DNA of 64,000 bases from a virus. Made by a program: the position numbers and the translations under genes. Below the pieces are notes generated by a model, which worked only from the letters and a program-made list of their open reading frames with translations, was not told where the DNA came from and searched no databases. The first letter of the stretch is position 1; each line of letters begins with the position of its first letter. This document shows, piece by piece, positions 1-7,874 of this stretch. The stretch lies in IMG/VR virus record IMGVR_UViG_3300032245_001520, positions 1-64,000 of that record. The stretch is one strand, 5' to 3'.

Positions 1-367
1 AATGAGTAGGGATCTCAGAAAGGTTCTTGCCTTCTTTCTCAGCATACTCCTCCCATGCTTGTTTGACGACTGTAGACTCGGTCATGTACTTGTCACGCCA
101 GTAGTTGCCGGTGTCCTTGAACCGACTGTCGGCAACCACGACGATTCGGTAGGAATGACGAGGCAACATGTCCGGTCCGCGATTGACCTTCAGTGCCCAC
201 GCACCCTTGATCAACTTGTCCTCAACTTCCTTTGAGAAGGACCCTTCGATCTTCTCTTGATACCAGCGGAGCACGTCGTGCAGGTATACGTGATAGTCGA
301 CAACCACCACGGGTGCGGGGTTCCGGTCAAGGACGATAGATTTCTCAAGGTGCGTTCTTTCAATCAT
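1..367 (-). CDS. Partial gene, possible PIN/FEN-like 5' nuclease
   Basis: Only the first 122 codons are visible; the 3' end runs off the left edge. The ATG at 365-367 overlaps the TGA of the upstream gene (ATGA), which indicates translational coupling. Two hydrophobic strands are each followed by charged residues: VVVVDYHVYL (residues 20-29) and IVVVADSR (75-82), with YWRDKY at 89-94. Phage T4 RNase H and related FEN/PIN nucleases show a similar order: a hydrophobic strand ending in Asp, then a second strand ending in D and a YWR motif. Position in a nucleotide-metabolism operon with thyX and an exonuclease fits. The assignment is a pattern match only, because the catalytic carboxylates further along lie outside the window. 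Confidence 0.55.
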   Translation of the reverse strand, partial: MIERTHLEKSIVLDRNPAPVVVVDYHVYLHDVLRWYQEKIEGSFSKEVEDKLIKGAWALKVNRGPDMLPRHSYRIVVVADSRFKDTGNYWRDKYMTESTVVKQAWEEYAEKEGKNLSEIPTH

Positions 368-585
368 GTCGGAGAGGGTACGTCGATCCAGTATGCGGGT
401 GTTTCGTAGGGGACTTCGTCAAGACCTGGTTTCCACTCGCCCTTGATGAACCAAAAAAGGTCATAGTCAGTGTACTTATTGGTAGCATCATCGAGAAAGC
501 ATACGAGGTACTGGCCATCGCGTGATGGAAAGTCCTCGATGATGCGCCAGTCTGCGCGGACGTTTTGTTTAGTGAGTGTTGCCAT
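364..585 (-). CDS. Small DUF551-like protein
   Basis: A 73-residue protein with the pattern W-x-I-(I/V)-E-D-x-P-x-x-D-G-x-YLVC near the N-terminus, then FxxGEW, and a C-terminal AYWIDVPS. This matches my memory of DUF551 proteins, short phage and prophage polypeptides of unknown function that begin with a W-I-x-x-x-D-x-x-P block and end with W-x-x-x-P. There is no signal peptide or membrane segment. The gene sits in an overlapping operon, its stop shared with the start of the next gene at 367. No biochemical role is known to me. Confidence 0.8.
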   Translation of the reverse strand: MATLTKQNVRADWRIIEDFPSRDGQYLVCFLDDATNKYTDYDLFWFIKGEWKPGLDEVPYETPAYWIDVPSPT

Positions 586-587
586 GG

Positions 588-749
588 TCAGAGGGTACCT
601 CGGATTGTTGCGTTAAGGACTGAGATTTCTGCTTGCAGTTCAGTGAGTTGTTTCTTCAGAGACTCAACCAGGATTGTTGAATCGTCGTGCTGGTTTATTT
701 TCTTCAACCAGATTCTGGTCGCGATTTTTTCTTTTGTCCAGGTAATCAT
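588..749 (-). CDS. Short coiled-coil protein
   Basis: A 53-residue frame, too short for most gene callers, runs from ATG 747-749 to TGA 588-590, two bases before the next gene's ATG. It overlaps the end of the 151-residue gene upstream in another frame. The second half (from about residue 27) shows heptad spacing of Leu/Ile (ILVESLKKQLTELQAEI), as in a short coiled coil. The ribosome binding site is weak. The exact fit between neighbours and the coiled-coil register argue for a real gene; the shared-frame overlap argues for caution. Confidence 0.5.
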   Translation of the reverse strand: MITWTKEKIATRIWLKKINQHDDSTILVESLKKQLTELQAEISVLNATIRGTL

Positions 750-1119
750 CGATCTCATCGAGTGATCTCATCTGTTTGACTTTGTTGAGTTCGTACAAGA
801 AATTTCGTTCGTCGTAGGTCTTCCTCATGCTTCTGACGATTGAGTCCCAGGTCTCAACTACCCTTTGCTGTTTGCTGGGTGTCAAGTCCAGTAGTAGTCT
901 TGGGGGACACCTTGTCTCTTTCCGTAACTCGCTCTCTGCTCTTATAGCGGACAGGAGTTTGTGGTGCTTCTCCTCTCCGAAGAGTTCAACTACGGCACTC
1001 CGTATCTCTACCAACTCGTCCCACTTCTGCAACACCTCCAGCAGGTGATCCGAAGAGTAGTTGCTGTTTGAGTTGTTTACCACGTCAGGGAATCTCCGGG
1101 TCACAAGCGACTCTTTCAA
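664..1119 (-). CDS. Hypothetical charged helical protein
   Basis: A 151-residue, highly charged, mostly helical protein without recognisable domains. The start at 1119 is supported by a strong Shine-Dalgarno (AGGAGTTGA directly before the ATG), and the gene overlaps the end of thyX by 35 bases. It contains Leu-rich stretches (LLEVLQKWDEL around residue 28; FLYELNKVKQMRSLDEIDDYL around 105-125) compatible with coiled coils. It lies between thyX and two small genes, so it is probably co-expressed with nucleotide-metabolism functions. Function unknown. Confidence 0.75.
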   Translation of the reverse strand: MKESLVTRRFPDVVNNSNSNYSSDHLLEVLQKWDELVEIRSAVVELFGEEKHHKLLSAIRAESELRKETRCPPRLLLDLTPSKQQRVVETWDSIVRSMRKTYDERNFLYELNKVKQMRSLDEIDDYLDKRKNRDQNLVEENKPARRFNNPG

Positions 1120-2002
1120 TCAACTCCTGGTACCGGACAACTCTAGATTTGAGCGTTGCATTTTCCTGCTCCAGGTCAGAGTCACGAAGGTTTCGCAGTT
1201 CCTCTTTGTAGTAGTCCCTTCTTTGCTCAGTCCAGTCCAACTCCGCCATAAGTTGACCCTTCTCCCCCTCCAGTTCTGCCAGGAGTTTGTCTCGAGGGTC
1301 GGGATCCGGGTGGAACCACGCCTTGTTGACAGTGGGAAACTGCGTGGCGAAGATCGTCTTGATTGCTTGCGCCAGTTCGACGTGCTCGTGCTGGACGACT
1401 CCAGGTTCATCTCGCACCTTGAGGTAGGTCATCCACGACCGAACCGACCCTGAGACGTAGAGGCGAGTGAAGGTGCCCTGTGGCAACACCAGTCTGGCGA
1501 CCTCTTTGGCGACACCCCTGTCCAGCAGGTCTTGGTATGCCATGTCGGCAACCTTGTACGAAGTCTCCATCGTCGACCACATGGCGTCGGTCAGAGTCGG
1601 ATCGTCAGACTCGATGCTGTTCTGTCGATTCTTCGTATCCTGCAGTCGAGCAACCTCGGGCACGTAGTACAGAGATCCGTACTCGCCCAGCAGATCTTTC
1701 ATCTCCTCCGTCGTGCTGTACCGCAGAGATAGCTGTTGAAAGCAAAACGACCTATGCCGCAGCAACTGTGTGGCGATTGCCAGTGGCGTGATCACCTCCA
1801 CGCACATGTTCGCCTGCTCAAAGATAGAAATATGTCCGTGCTTGATGCAATACTTGAGCAGACCCTCAAAACTAGGGTTGTCCTGGTTCTTCGGACTCGA
1901 GACCCTCGCAATGTAAGCGATGATCTCCTCTGCGTCAGGTGTGGTCCATACCAAACGAGCACGAGACGATCCCTCGATCATCCACGGATTGCGGTTATTC
2001 AT
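1085..2002 (-). CDS. thyX: Flavin-dependent thymidylate synthase ThyX with coiled-coil extension
   Basis: ThyX makes dTMP from dUMP using FAD, NADPH and methylenetetrahydrofolate. The ThyX signature is present: RHRSFCFQQLSLRYS, with RHR at residues 82-84 and Ser seven residues later at 92. Typical flanking segments follow (ARLVLPQGTFTRLYVSGSVRSW; QHEHVELAQAI). The ATG at 2000-2002 has GGGGA seven bases upstream; an in-frame GTG four codons earlier is less likely. The catalytic part ends near residue 235. A further 70 or so residues, rich in Glu, Leu and Arg with heptad spacing, form a predicted coiled coil not usual in ThyX (normally about 220-250 residues). A host-type promoter lies 47-74 bases upstream. 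Confidence 0.95.
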   Translation of the reverse strand: MNNRNPWMIEGSSRARLVWTTPDAEEIIAYIARVSSPKNQDNPSFEGLLKYCIKHGHISIFEQANMCVEVITPLAIATQLLRHRSFCFQQLSLRYSTTEEMKDLLGEYGSLYYVPEVARLQDTKNRQNSIESDDPTLTDAMWSTMETSYKVADMAYQDLLDRGVAKEVARLVLPQGTFTRLYVSGSVRSWMTYLKVRDEPGVVQHEHVELAQAIKTIFATQFPTVNKAWFHPDPDPRDKLLAELEGEKGQLMAELDWTEQRRDYYKEELRNLRDSDLEQENATLKSRVVRYQELIERVACDPEIP

Positions 2003-2048
2003 GGGTGTCCCCACAGTTCATCGTTCCACCTGTGTGTGTTGTGATTTG

Positions 2049-2076
2049 AGTATAGCAGTCGCCAACCGATTGTAAA
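2049..2076 (-). promoter_or_regulatory. Sigma-70-like promoter for thyX
   Basis: Reading toward thyX: TTTACA (2071-2076), 16-base spacer, TATACT (2049-2054), followed by CAAA. It lies entirely in the gap between the upstream 75-residue gene and thyX. The same hexamers with the same spacer recur at 3517-3544. Confidence 0.7.
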
Positions 2077-2077
2077 C

Positions 2078-2305
2078 TCACAGCTCGTCCTCAGTCGACC
2101 CGATCACCCAGTCCAACCGCAGCATCACCTGCTCCAAGTCTTGAAGAACATTTTTCAGCACTCGCCGATTGATCGGGGACAGGTTGGTGTTCACTGTCTG
2201 ACGGCGGATGCTCGGCAGAACAAGCTCGATTCGAGACGTAACTGCGAAAAGTTCTATCGCTGCGTCATTCTTCGATGTGTTTGTTTTCGTGGCGATTTGT
2301 GTCAT
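2078..2305 (-). CDS. Hypothetical protein, 75 residues
   Basis: Small protein of unknown function. The second half (INRRVLKNVLQDLEQVMLRL) is predicted helical and amphipathic. Its ATG overlaps the TGA of the DEDDh exonuclease gene (ATGA at 2303-2307), so the pair is translationally coupled and may act together. It ends just upstream of the thyX promoter. No Shine-Dalgarno of note, no membrane segment. Confidence 0.7.
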   Translation of the reverse strand: MTQIATKTNTSKNDAAIELFAVTSRIELVLPSIRRQTVNTNLSPINRRVLKNVLQDLEQVMLRLDWVIGSTEDEL

Positions 2306-2931
2306 CAGAAGTTCAGGTCGAGGTCATTGGCGTCAATGGTGCTGGGGTCGTATTTTCCTGCCATCTTCTCCATCACCTTGATCGTGGACACGCAATCAGA
2401 GTATGCGTCGTGGGCAGGCATGCCGGAGAGATTTGGCAGTTTTTGCCACTTCCATCCCTCTTTCTTCTTGGACCACTCGCCACACCATTCGCTGTATTTG
2501 TCCATGCAGCAAGAGATTGAACTTACGGCAGGAAGGTCGAGTTGATACTTTCGGAACATGTGCCACAGCAGCTTTACGTCAAATTCAGAATTGAACGCAA
2601 CCAGATGCTTGTCCTTCAGTACGAACGCGATCATCTTCGCCACTTGCGGGAAGGTGGGTTGGTTGATCACTTGCTCGTTTGTGATCTTGTGAATGCCAAT
2701 CACCTCGTCCGACATAGGTTTGTTCGGTTTCAGCAGCATAGAGAACAAGGGTTTGCCCTTGGCGTCGGTGATGGCAATCTGGCATATCTCCGTGTCAGGG
2801 TCTTTTTGCAAAAGACCAGTCGTCTCAAGATCGAGGATCACCGTCTTGGGGTCCTTCAGACGATCCTCTGCCCACATCTCCGCCTTCTCTTTCGCGTCTT
2901 TCCGGTCATAAACCGTTGGTTCAGGGATCAT
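2305..2931 (-). CDS. DEDDh 3'-5' exonuclease (DnaQ/RNase T superfamily)
   Basis: A 208-residue protein with all three Exo motifs: ILDLETTGL (Asp34, Glu36), FNSEFDVKLL (Asp118) and HDAYSDC (His174, Asp179). This is the DEDDh arrangement of DnaQ-like exonucleases, which remove nucleotides from 3' ends using two metal ions. The start is taken at ATG 2929-2931, preceded by GAGGA; the frame is open further upstream but that part overlaps the preceding gene and looks non-coding. Likely roles are proofreading, degradation of host DNA or RNA trimming in the phage nucleotide operon; the sequence cannot separate these. Confidence 0.92.
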   Translation of the reverse strand: MIPEPTVYDRKDAKEKAEMWAEDRLKDPKTVILDLETTGLLQKDPDTEICQIAITDAKGKPLFSMLLKPNKPMSDEVIGIHKITNEQVINQPTFPQVAKMIAFVLKDKHLVAFNSEFDVKLLWHMFRKYQLDLPAVSSISCCMDKYSEWCGEWSKKKEGWKWQKLPNLSGMPAHDAYSDCVSTIKVMEKMAGKYDPSTIDANDLDLNF

Positions 2932-3139
2932 TGTTGTCCTCGTAGTTGTTGTCGGTGTCAATGTCTTGCGTGTAGTCCAGTGCGATTCTCTCGCGCCACT
3001 CCATGATTTTGGTAAACGCGATAACGATGTCAGAGGCAAACCCCCTGGCATGCTCGATCCCATCAGGGCCATCGTAGATCTCCCAGCGGAAGTACTCGCG
3101 TTTGTCAGAGGTGAAGTGGTTGGTAATCTCTACTTTCAT
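2921..3139 (-). CDS. Hypothetical acidic-tailed protein
   Basis: A 72-residue protein starting at ATG 3137-3139; the frame stays open upstream, but that stretch overlaps the preceding gene. It begins with a beta-like segment (MKVEITNHF, YFRWEIYDGPDG), continues with a helix (SDIVIAFTKIMEWRERIALDY), and ends in an acidic, Asn-rich tail. The stop overlaps the start of the DEDDh exonuclease gene by 11 bases. Unknown function. Confidence 0.65.
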   Translation of the reverse strand: MKVEITNHFTSDKREYFRWEIYDGPDGIEHARGFASDIVIAFTKIMEWRERIALDYTQDIDTDNNYEDNNDP

Positions 3140-3488
3140 GTGTGTACTTAGTGGGTCGGATCCCGTAATCTTGATGGCCGAGGAGGTTCCTCTCGGCGGA
3201 TTTCCCACCAAGACGTGTGTAAGAATAAACCTCGCCAAGGAAGTAAACCCTCTCGTTTTGCTCGGGAACTCCCCCCAGAGACTTAAACTGCCTGCGGAGG
3301 AACCAAAGATGGTCCAGAAACAGCGACTCACCGAAGGGGGAAGGTGTGACAATCAAAGAGACCAGGAGCACAGTGTCAAGGTCGCGTCGTTTCGGATGCT
3401 TTCTGTATTCTTTGACCCTGCCCGAGACGGAAACCAGCGTGTTCTCAAGATAGCGAAGATCCTCTCTGGTTCTGATGACGGTATTCAC
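3105..3488 (-). CDS. Hypothetical protein, possible OB-like fold
   Basis: About 127 residues from a GTG at 3486-3488. This start is chosen because a good promoter (3517-3544) would begin transcription near 3510, excluding the in-frame ATG at 3569 that lies inside a repeat. The body alternates strand-like segments (LVSVSGRVKEYRK; VLLVSLIVTPS; VYFLGEVYSYTRLGG) in a way that could form a small beta barrel. It ends overlapping the next gene by 35 bases. I do not recognise the family; the OB-like idea is weak. Confidence 0.6.
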   Translation of the reverse strand: MNTVIRTREDLRYLENTLVSVSGRVKEYRKHPKRRDLDTVLLVSLIVTPSPFGESLFLDHLWFLRRQFKSLGGVPEQNERVYFLGEVYSYTRLGGKSAERNLLGHQDYGIRPTKYTHESRDYQPLHL

Positions 3489-3516
3489 ATGGGCGACACG
3501 AGGGGCAGGCAGTTTG

Positions 3517-3544
3517 AGTATAGGCGGCGTTGACGGTGTGTAAA
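3517..3544 (-). promoter_or_regulatory. Sigma-70-like promoter, leftward, head of the thyX-side genes
   Basis: TTTACA (3539-3544), 16-base spacer, TATACT (3517-3522), then CAAA. Hexamers, spacer length and the downstream CAAA are identical to the thyX promoter, although the spacers differ in sequence. It fixes the likely GTG start of the gene at 3488. Confidence 0.65.
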
Positions 3545-3566
3545 TCAGAGTGTTGGTGCCGCAGGA

Positions 3567-3632
3567 CATCGATGCATCGATCGATCGAACACATGGCACA
3601 TTGTTCGAACACAAGGCACATGTGCGCACATT
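3567..3632 (+). repeat. Composite palindromic repeat, copy A
   Basis: Starts with a block of overlapping ATCGAT and GATC palindromes, then GAACACATGGCACAT, a degenerate second unit (TTCGAACACAAGGCACAT) and the perfect palindrome ATGTGCGCACAT (3620-3631). Bases 3567-3601 are identical over 35 bases to the inverse strand of 41759-41793. It lies 16 bases upstream of a GGGTAAAACC element, oriented toward the plus-strand gene. Confidence 0.85.
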
Positions 3633-3647
3633 TTCTTCGAGGTCGCA

Positions 3648-3657
3648 GGGTAAAACC
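3648..3657 (+). promoter_or_regulatory. GGGTAAAACC element before the plus-strand gene
   Basis: Exact 10-base element, 22 bases before ATG 3680. It is the only copy on the plus strand and the only one serving a plus-strand gene, which shows that its orientation follows transcription. Confidence 0.7.
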
Positions 3658-3679
3658 AGTCAGAAGACAACCAACAATA

Positions 3680-4429
3680 ATGTTAGGTAAAACTACGTTC
3701 AATCTCAACAAAGGTCAGTACTCCGAAAAGTTGGGACGCATCATCGCCAACCACCGAACCAATTCTCGCCTCATCGGTGAACCCGCCGATTTCATTCTGC
3801 GGTCGTGCCGATTGACAGAGCAGTGGGGCAAACTCGGTGCCGACCCCGATACTGTCGTTTACCTCAGAAATGTTGATATCGCCGGAGGTCGTAAAGTCAA
3901 GATGCTTTCCCTCGAGCGTTCGGGAACGAAACAGCCAATCGGCAAGTCAAAACTTGTTGACGCGTTATACCCCGTCAAGAAAATTGCGACGACGGCAACG
4001 GCAGAGGAGAAACATTACAATGGTGTCAAAGCAGCAATGCGTCGTGCTGTGACATCGCAGTTGACCGGATTTCGCGATCTGCAGGCATTACCTGTTGTCT
4101 GCTACCTGACAGGAAAACACATCCGTCGTGGCATGCGCACGGATGTCGACCATGTTGGTACCCCCTTTTCGGAGCTTTGCGACCAATTTCTCTTGCTCAG
4201 GGACCTCAAGTACACTGACATCGCACTCGTAGGTCCCCCGACCGGCAAGCATTTCAAGGACGTTGAACTTTGGGTCGCTTGGCAAGACTACCACCGAGAG
4301 CACGCTCGCTATGCTCTTGTCTGTGCCTCTGCCAATCGCAGCAAGGGGAATGAAGGGTACACGACGCCGCCTGAACTCTACGGATCGTTCTCTGCGGAAG
4401 ACCCCGAGACCATGTCGTTGGACTTTTAA
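3680..4429 (+). CDS. DUF3223/HNH-like phage protein
   Basis: A 249-residue protein, the only convincing rightward gene in the window. It contains CYLTGK (141-146) followed by TDVDHVGTPFSELCDQFL (154-171). This order resembles the CPLTGK...HVDHV...TFKEL block that I associate with DUF3223 (DCL-like) phage proteins, where a degenerate HNH-type Cys/His pair is proposed. Here one Cys and DxDH remain. The ATG at 3680 is chosen because a GGGTAAAACC element and repeat copy A precede it; upstream in-frame ATGs lie inside that repeat. It converges on the fibre gene at 4446. Likely nucleic-acid-related, exact role unknown. Confidence 0.85.
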   Translation: MLGKTTFNLNKGQYSEKLGRIIANHRTNSRLIGEPADFILRSCRLTEQWGKLGADPDTVVYLRNVDIAGGRKVKMLSLERSGTKQPIGKSKLVDALYPVKKIATTATAEEKHYNGVKAAMRRAVTSQLTGFRDLQALPVVCYLTGKHIRRGMRTDVDHVGTPFSELCDQFLLLRDLKYTDIALVGPPTGKHFKDVELWVAWQDYHREHARYALVCASANRSKGNEGYTTPPELYGSFSAEDPETMSLDF

Positions 4430-4445
4430 TCTCCGCTCCCGAAAA

Positions 4446-4874
4446 TCAGAGCAGCGAGACAGTCCGCCAACCGGTCGGTGTGTACACTTCGGGTGCGTTG
4501 AACGTCGTATTCCATCGGATCATGCCGATGACTCCGACAGGTCGCTCTGAGGTGAGACCGGCAGGGAGTTGAGCAGCGCCGACGTCCGACGTCTTGACGA
4601 CGACTCTCGCCGTGTTGACCGACAGAGTTCCGGTCGTTGTGATCGGAGCGTTCGCGGGCAGAGACGTCTGGAGACCATCACCGGCAGCGACAGATGTCAC
4701 CGTACCGAGACCGCCTGTGGCGATGGATCCGAACGACGTCCAGACGCCACGGGCACCGTCGTAGACGTAGGTGAAGCTGTTGCTCGTATTTGCCAGCGGT
4801 GTGGATGCTGGCGAGAACGTGTTCGAGGGAGTTTGCGCCGCTGCTTGGGTGGGGGTGGGGAAGGTGATTGCCAT
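4446..4874 (-). CDS. Small tail-fibre-like protein
   Basis: A 142-residue protein. It starts with the short FP-P adaptor pattern (MAITFPTPTQ), followed by a Tyr/Trp strand (FTYVYDGARGVW), as in the genes at 17048 and 62111. A central fibre repeat (GTVTSVAAGDGL; ITTTGTLSVN) leads to a C-terminal segment (TSERPVGVIGMIRWNTTFNAPEVYT) like one inside the fibre at 15233. Last gene of its transcription unit, 11 bases after the 986-residue fibre. Probably a fibre tip, accessory spike or relic of a larger fibre. Confidence 0.8.
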   Translation of the reverse strand: MAITFPTPTQAAAQTPSNTFSPASTPLANTSNSFTYVYDGARGVWTSFGSIATGGLGTVTSVAAGDGLQTSLPANAPITTTGTLSVNTARVVVKTSDVGAAQLPAGLTSERPVGVIGMIRWNTTFNAPEVYTPTGWRTVSLL

Positions 4875-4885
4875 TGGGTGTTAGG

Positions 4886-7846
4886 TTAGGGGAGGGCGGG
4901 GAGGGCTGTGATAGCAAGATTATTAGCCAATCGGGCAGAATCAACGCGGACGCCGTGAGTTGATGCCCCGTTCCATGCCATTAGAGTAGGGAAAGTCGCT
5001 TGCCAAGGGTTGGTGGCGTTGGTGTCATTGACTGCAGACCCGTCCGGTGCTGTCCCTGCGGAAGCGTCGAAGATGACGTGGCCATTTCCATACTGCTTCC
5101 ACCCCAACAAACCAACAACGTTGGCGCCAACCAACCCATTCGTAACCCAGTTAGCGGCAGTTGAGGTTAGTGCGGCAGCAGTCCCCGTGACGTTAATCCC
5201 CCAGGTGCCAGATGCCCGAGCGCCAGTCGTTCCAGGGTACAGTGCCTCTTGCTCCTCCTGAGAGATGCGCAGGCGATACCAGGCAGACCAGACGCCGTTG
5301 TTGCAGTCTCGCTGCCAAGTTTGGGTGTCGGCGGCAGTATCGGAGGTGAACGAACAAACTGTCTGGGTGGGCCAAGGGGTATTCTGAGAGACCACAGTGC
5401 CGCAGTACCAGCCTGTGGGGGTAGGGGCATTCTCTGCGTCAAGAGCCGCGTACCACCCGTTTTCAACGGCGTCATTCCAGTCCGTGATCAGCTGAGCTAA
5501 AGCACCTAGCCTCGTCGGCAGCGTGTAGGTTGGGGGGATGGCGGTGGATGACAACAGGCCGTTGGCGTCGGCGACGACCATGCGAGTGCCTGTACCGGCA
5601 AGGTTGGAGATAATTACTACACCTCCGGCGCTAATATTTATTCTTTCCTGAAGGGTCTGACCAGCAGTGCCCACAGGTCTAGTAAAAAACCCTAATCCAC
5701 CTTGTATTTCTGTTGTGGCCGTATTAGCCAAGAGACCTTGGACTTTCGCCATTGGGGCAGCGGCGGGAAGCACGGTAAGACCGAAGTTGACGGCACCTCC
5801 ATCGCCCGCTGCGTAGCCACCGTTGCTAACCGTGAAATCTCCGCCTACGACTTGAAGTCGCGATTGCGGATCGTTTGTACCAATACCGACGTCAGTTGTC
5901 GCCGTGGTGGTCGGATACAGATTGGTTCCCACTTGTGTCCAAACCTGACTCAATCCATCCAACTTAGTCTTATCTGCCGACGACATTGAACCGGCAGTGG
6001 TCGTTGTCGCAGCGTTGATACTGATTGCGGGGGTGGCGCCACCAGAGGAGACGATAGGCAGAGTGCCAGTGACGTCGGTTACGGTTCCACCGCCAGGGAC
6101 TGCTTGTGTGCTCAGGACGCCAGTTGCGTCCGCAACGACCATCCGGGTGCCTGCTCCCGCCAAGTTACCAACAGTGACGGGGCCAGTTTCGGCCACACTG
6201 ATCCGCGCGACACCCGCCGTGACAAGGTTTACCGTTTTACCTTGCAAGGCCAAAACGTCGTAGGCAGTGTTGGCAGGGTCCACTGCGCTGATAGTGAACC
6301 CGCCAGCGCGATTGTCAAACAGCCCTCTGAAGGTGGTCGCCAGGATGTCCAGCTTAGCTGCTGCTGCGGTTAGACCACCAATCGCAACTTCACTTGTGGA
6401 GACCGTGGGGTATAGGCTGTTACCAGCCTGCGTCCAAACCTGACTCAATCCGTCCAGTTTGACCTTGTCCGCCGACGACATCGAACCGGCAGTGGTGGTA
6501 GTGGCGGCGTTGATACTAATGTCCGGAGCAGCGCCACCGGAGGAAACAATAGGTAGAGTGCCGGTGACGCCAGTTACTGTGCCTGCGGGGATGGCAGCAG
6601 AGGAAAGCAGACCGTTAGCATCAGCAACAACCATCCGGGTGCCGGTGCCAGACAGATTGGAAATAGTTATCAATCCGCCAGAACTGATACTCAGTCTCTC
6701 GGCCAAAGATTGGCCAGCGGCACCAAGGGGTCTTGTTAAAAAACTTACGCCGCCTTGCAACTCAGTTCCAGGCGCATTAGCCAGAGCACCTTGGATTTTC
6801 GCCATGGGGGAGTAGGTTGAAGCGGAGGCGATTCCAAAGTTGATAACCCCTCCCTCTCCGGGAGTGAACCCGCCCGTGCTAACAGTAATTTCTCCCCCGG
6901 AAACATGAAGACGCGTTTGCGGCGTAGTTAATCCAATGCCCACTTCAGTCGTTGCAGTGGCGGTCGGATACAAGTCGGTGCCGGCCTGGGTCCAGTCTCC
7001 GCCGCCAGCGGGGATGGATTGGGTGCTGAGGACGCCGCTGGCGTCCGCGGTGACCATCCGGGTGCCTGTGCCACTCAGACTGCGAACGGTCACGAGGCCA
7101 GCTGTGGACACACCTATCTGTGCAACCCCGTTTGTTACGAGGTTGACTTCACTGCCTTGCAGTGTTAGAATACTTTGGGCACTGTTTCCTGCGTTGACCG
7201 AGGTAACTGTAAACCCCCCAGCCCTGTCATCAAACAACCCCCTATAGACCCCTGCCAGGATGTCTAGCTTGGCCGCCGCTGCGGTAAGCCCGCCAAGTGC
7301 AACGTTGCTTGTGGTGATTGTGGGGTACAGATTGTTACCCGCCTGCGTCCAAGGTTCAGATGGCAACGCCTGGGCGCTGAGGACGCCCGTTGCACTGGCC
7401 GTGACCATTCGGGTACCGGCCCCTGCAAGACTTCCAAGGGTGACTGCGTTTGCAGGTGTTACGGTTATAGGAGTGCTAGCGTTGGCGACGAATCCGTCCG
7501 TTGTGTACTGAAGAATGAGGTTATCGCCATCGAGGGCCCACCGATATCCTTTAGTGGTCTCCGTTTGCAACAGGGCAAGGTTCGCAAAAGGACTAAGAAG
7601 AACTGCACCGCCGTTAACCTGAAGCAAAAATCCTGCCTTAACCGTCGTCGTCCCAATGCCCACCGCATTGCCAATAACACTCGGACTCAAAATGTTGCCA
7701 CTTACAGTCCAAGGTTGGGTCGAGCTGATAACCCCGGTAGGAGAGATGGCGATGCCAGCCCCTGCCACAACACCTTGCGCTCTCCCTGGGAGGACGACGC
7801 CTTTGGTGCTGTCCCCGGCGATTAATTGGGCTTGCGAGAGAGGCAT
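4886..7846 (-). CDS. Long tail fibre with pyocin-knob-like and receptor-binding tip
   Basis: A 986-residue trimeric-fibre candidate. N-terminal adaptor MPLSQAQLIAGDSTKGVVL belongs to the RAQ/GDST class shared with genes at 7968 and 16418. The shaft is built from alternating, partly duplicated modules (GTGTRMVVADANGLLS, LTAAAAKLDILA, SMSSADKVKLDGLS). Near residues 770-860 lies a knob-like block (NGWYAALDAENAPTPTGWY... NGVWSAWYRL). The end (GWKQYGNGHVIFDASAG ... WNGASTHGVRVDSARLA) resembles receptor-binding tips of cyanophage fibres as I remember them. The last residues are ITALPALP, a tail shared with two other fibres. It is preceded both by a host-type promoter and by a GGGTAAAACC element. 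Confidence 0.9.
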   Translation of the reverse strand: MPLSQAQLIAGDSTKGVVLPGRAQGVVAGAGIAISPTGVISSTQPWTVSGNILSPSVIGNAVGIGTTTVKAGFLLQVNGGAVLLSPFANLALLQTETTKGYRWALDGDNLILQYTTDGFVANASTPITVTPANAVTLGSLAGAGTRMVTASATGVLSAQALPSEPWTQAGNNLYPTITTSNVALGGLTAAAAKLDILAGVYRGLFDDRAGGFTVTSVNAGNSAQSILTLQGSEVNLVTNGVAQIGVSTAGLVTVRSLSGTGTRMVTADASGVLSTQSIPAGGGDWTQAGTDLYPTATATTEVGIGLTTPQTRLHVSGGEITVSTGGFTPGEGGVINFGIASASTYSPMAKIQGALANAPGTELQGGVSFLTRPLGAAGQSLAERLSISSGGLITISNLSGTGTRMVVADANGLLSSAAIPAGTVTGVTGTLPIVSSGGAAPDISINAATTTTAGSMSSADKVKLDGLSQVWTQAGNSLYPTVSTSEVAIGGLTAAAAKLDILATTFRGLFDNRAGGFTISAVDPANTAYDVLALQGKTVNLVTAGVARISVAETGPVTVGNLAGAGTRMVVADATGVLSTQAVPGGGTVTDVTGTLPIVSSGGATPAISINAATTTTAGSMSSADKTKLDGLSQVWTQVGTNLYPTTTATTDVGIGTNDPQSRLQVVGGDFTVSNGGYAAGDGGAVNFGLTVLPAAAPMAKVQGLLANTATTEIQGGLGFFTRPVGTAGQTLQERINISAGGVVIISNLAGTGTRMVVADANGLLSSTAIPPTYTLPTRLGALAQLITDWNDAVENGWYAALDAENAPTPTGWYCGTVVSQNTPWPTQTVCSFTSDTAADTQTWQRDCNNGVWSAWYRLRISQEEQEALYPGTTGARASGTWGINVTGTAAALTSTAANWVTNGLVGANVVGLLGWKQYGNGHVIFDASAGTAPDGSAVNDTNATNPWQATFPTLMAWNGASTHGVRVDSARLANNLAITALPALP

Positions 7847-7874
7847 GTTTCTTGCGGGGCGCTATCTTTGAAGG

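Noticed and set aside
3216-3242. TTTACT-N14-TATTCT promoter inside the gene at 3105
   Set aside because: Spacer too short and -10 poor compared with the other members of the family; coding context explains it.
3567-3632. CRISPR-like array or host HIP1 (GCGATCGC) repeats
   Set aside because: Copies are few, oriented with genes, separated by kilobases and not regularly spaced. The palindromes are ATCGAT/GATC, not GCGATCGC.
3530-3679. N-terminal extension of the plus-strand DUF3223-like gene
   Set aside because: The extra 50 codons would encode the palindromic repeat and the late element; the ATG at 3680, right after the element, fits all other units better.
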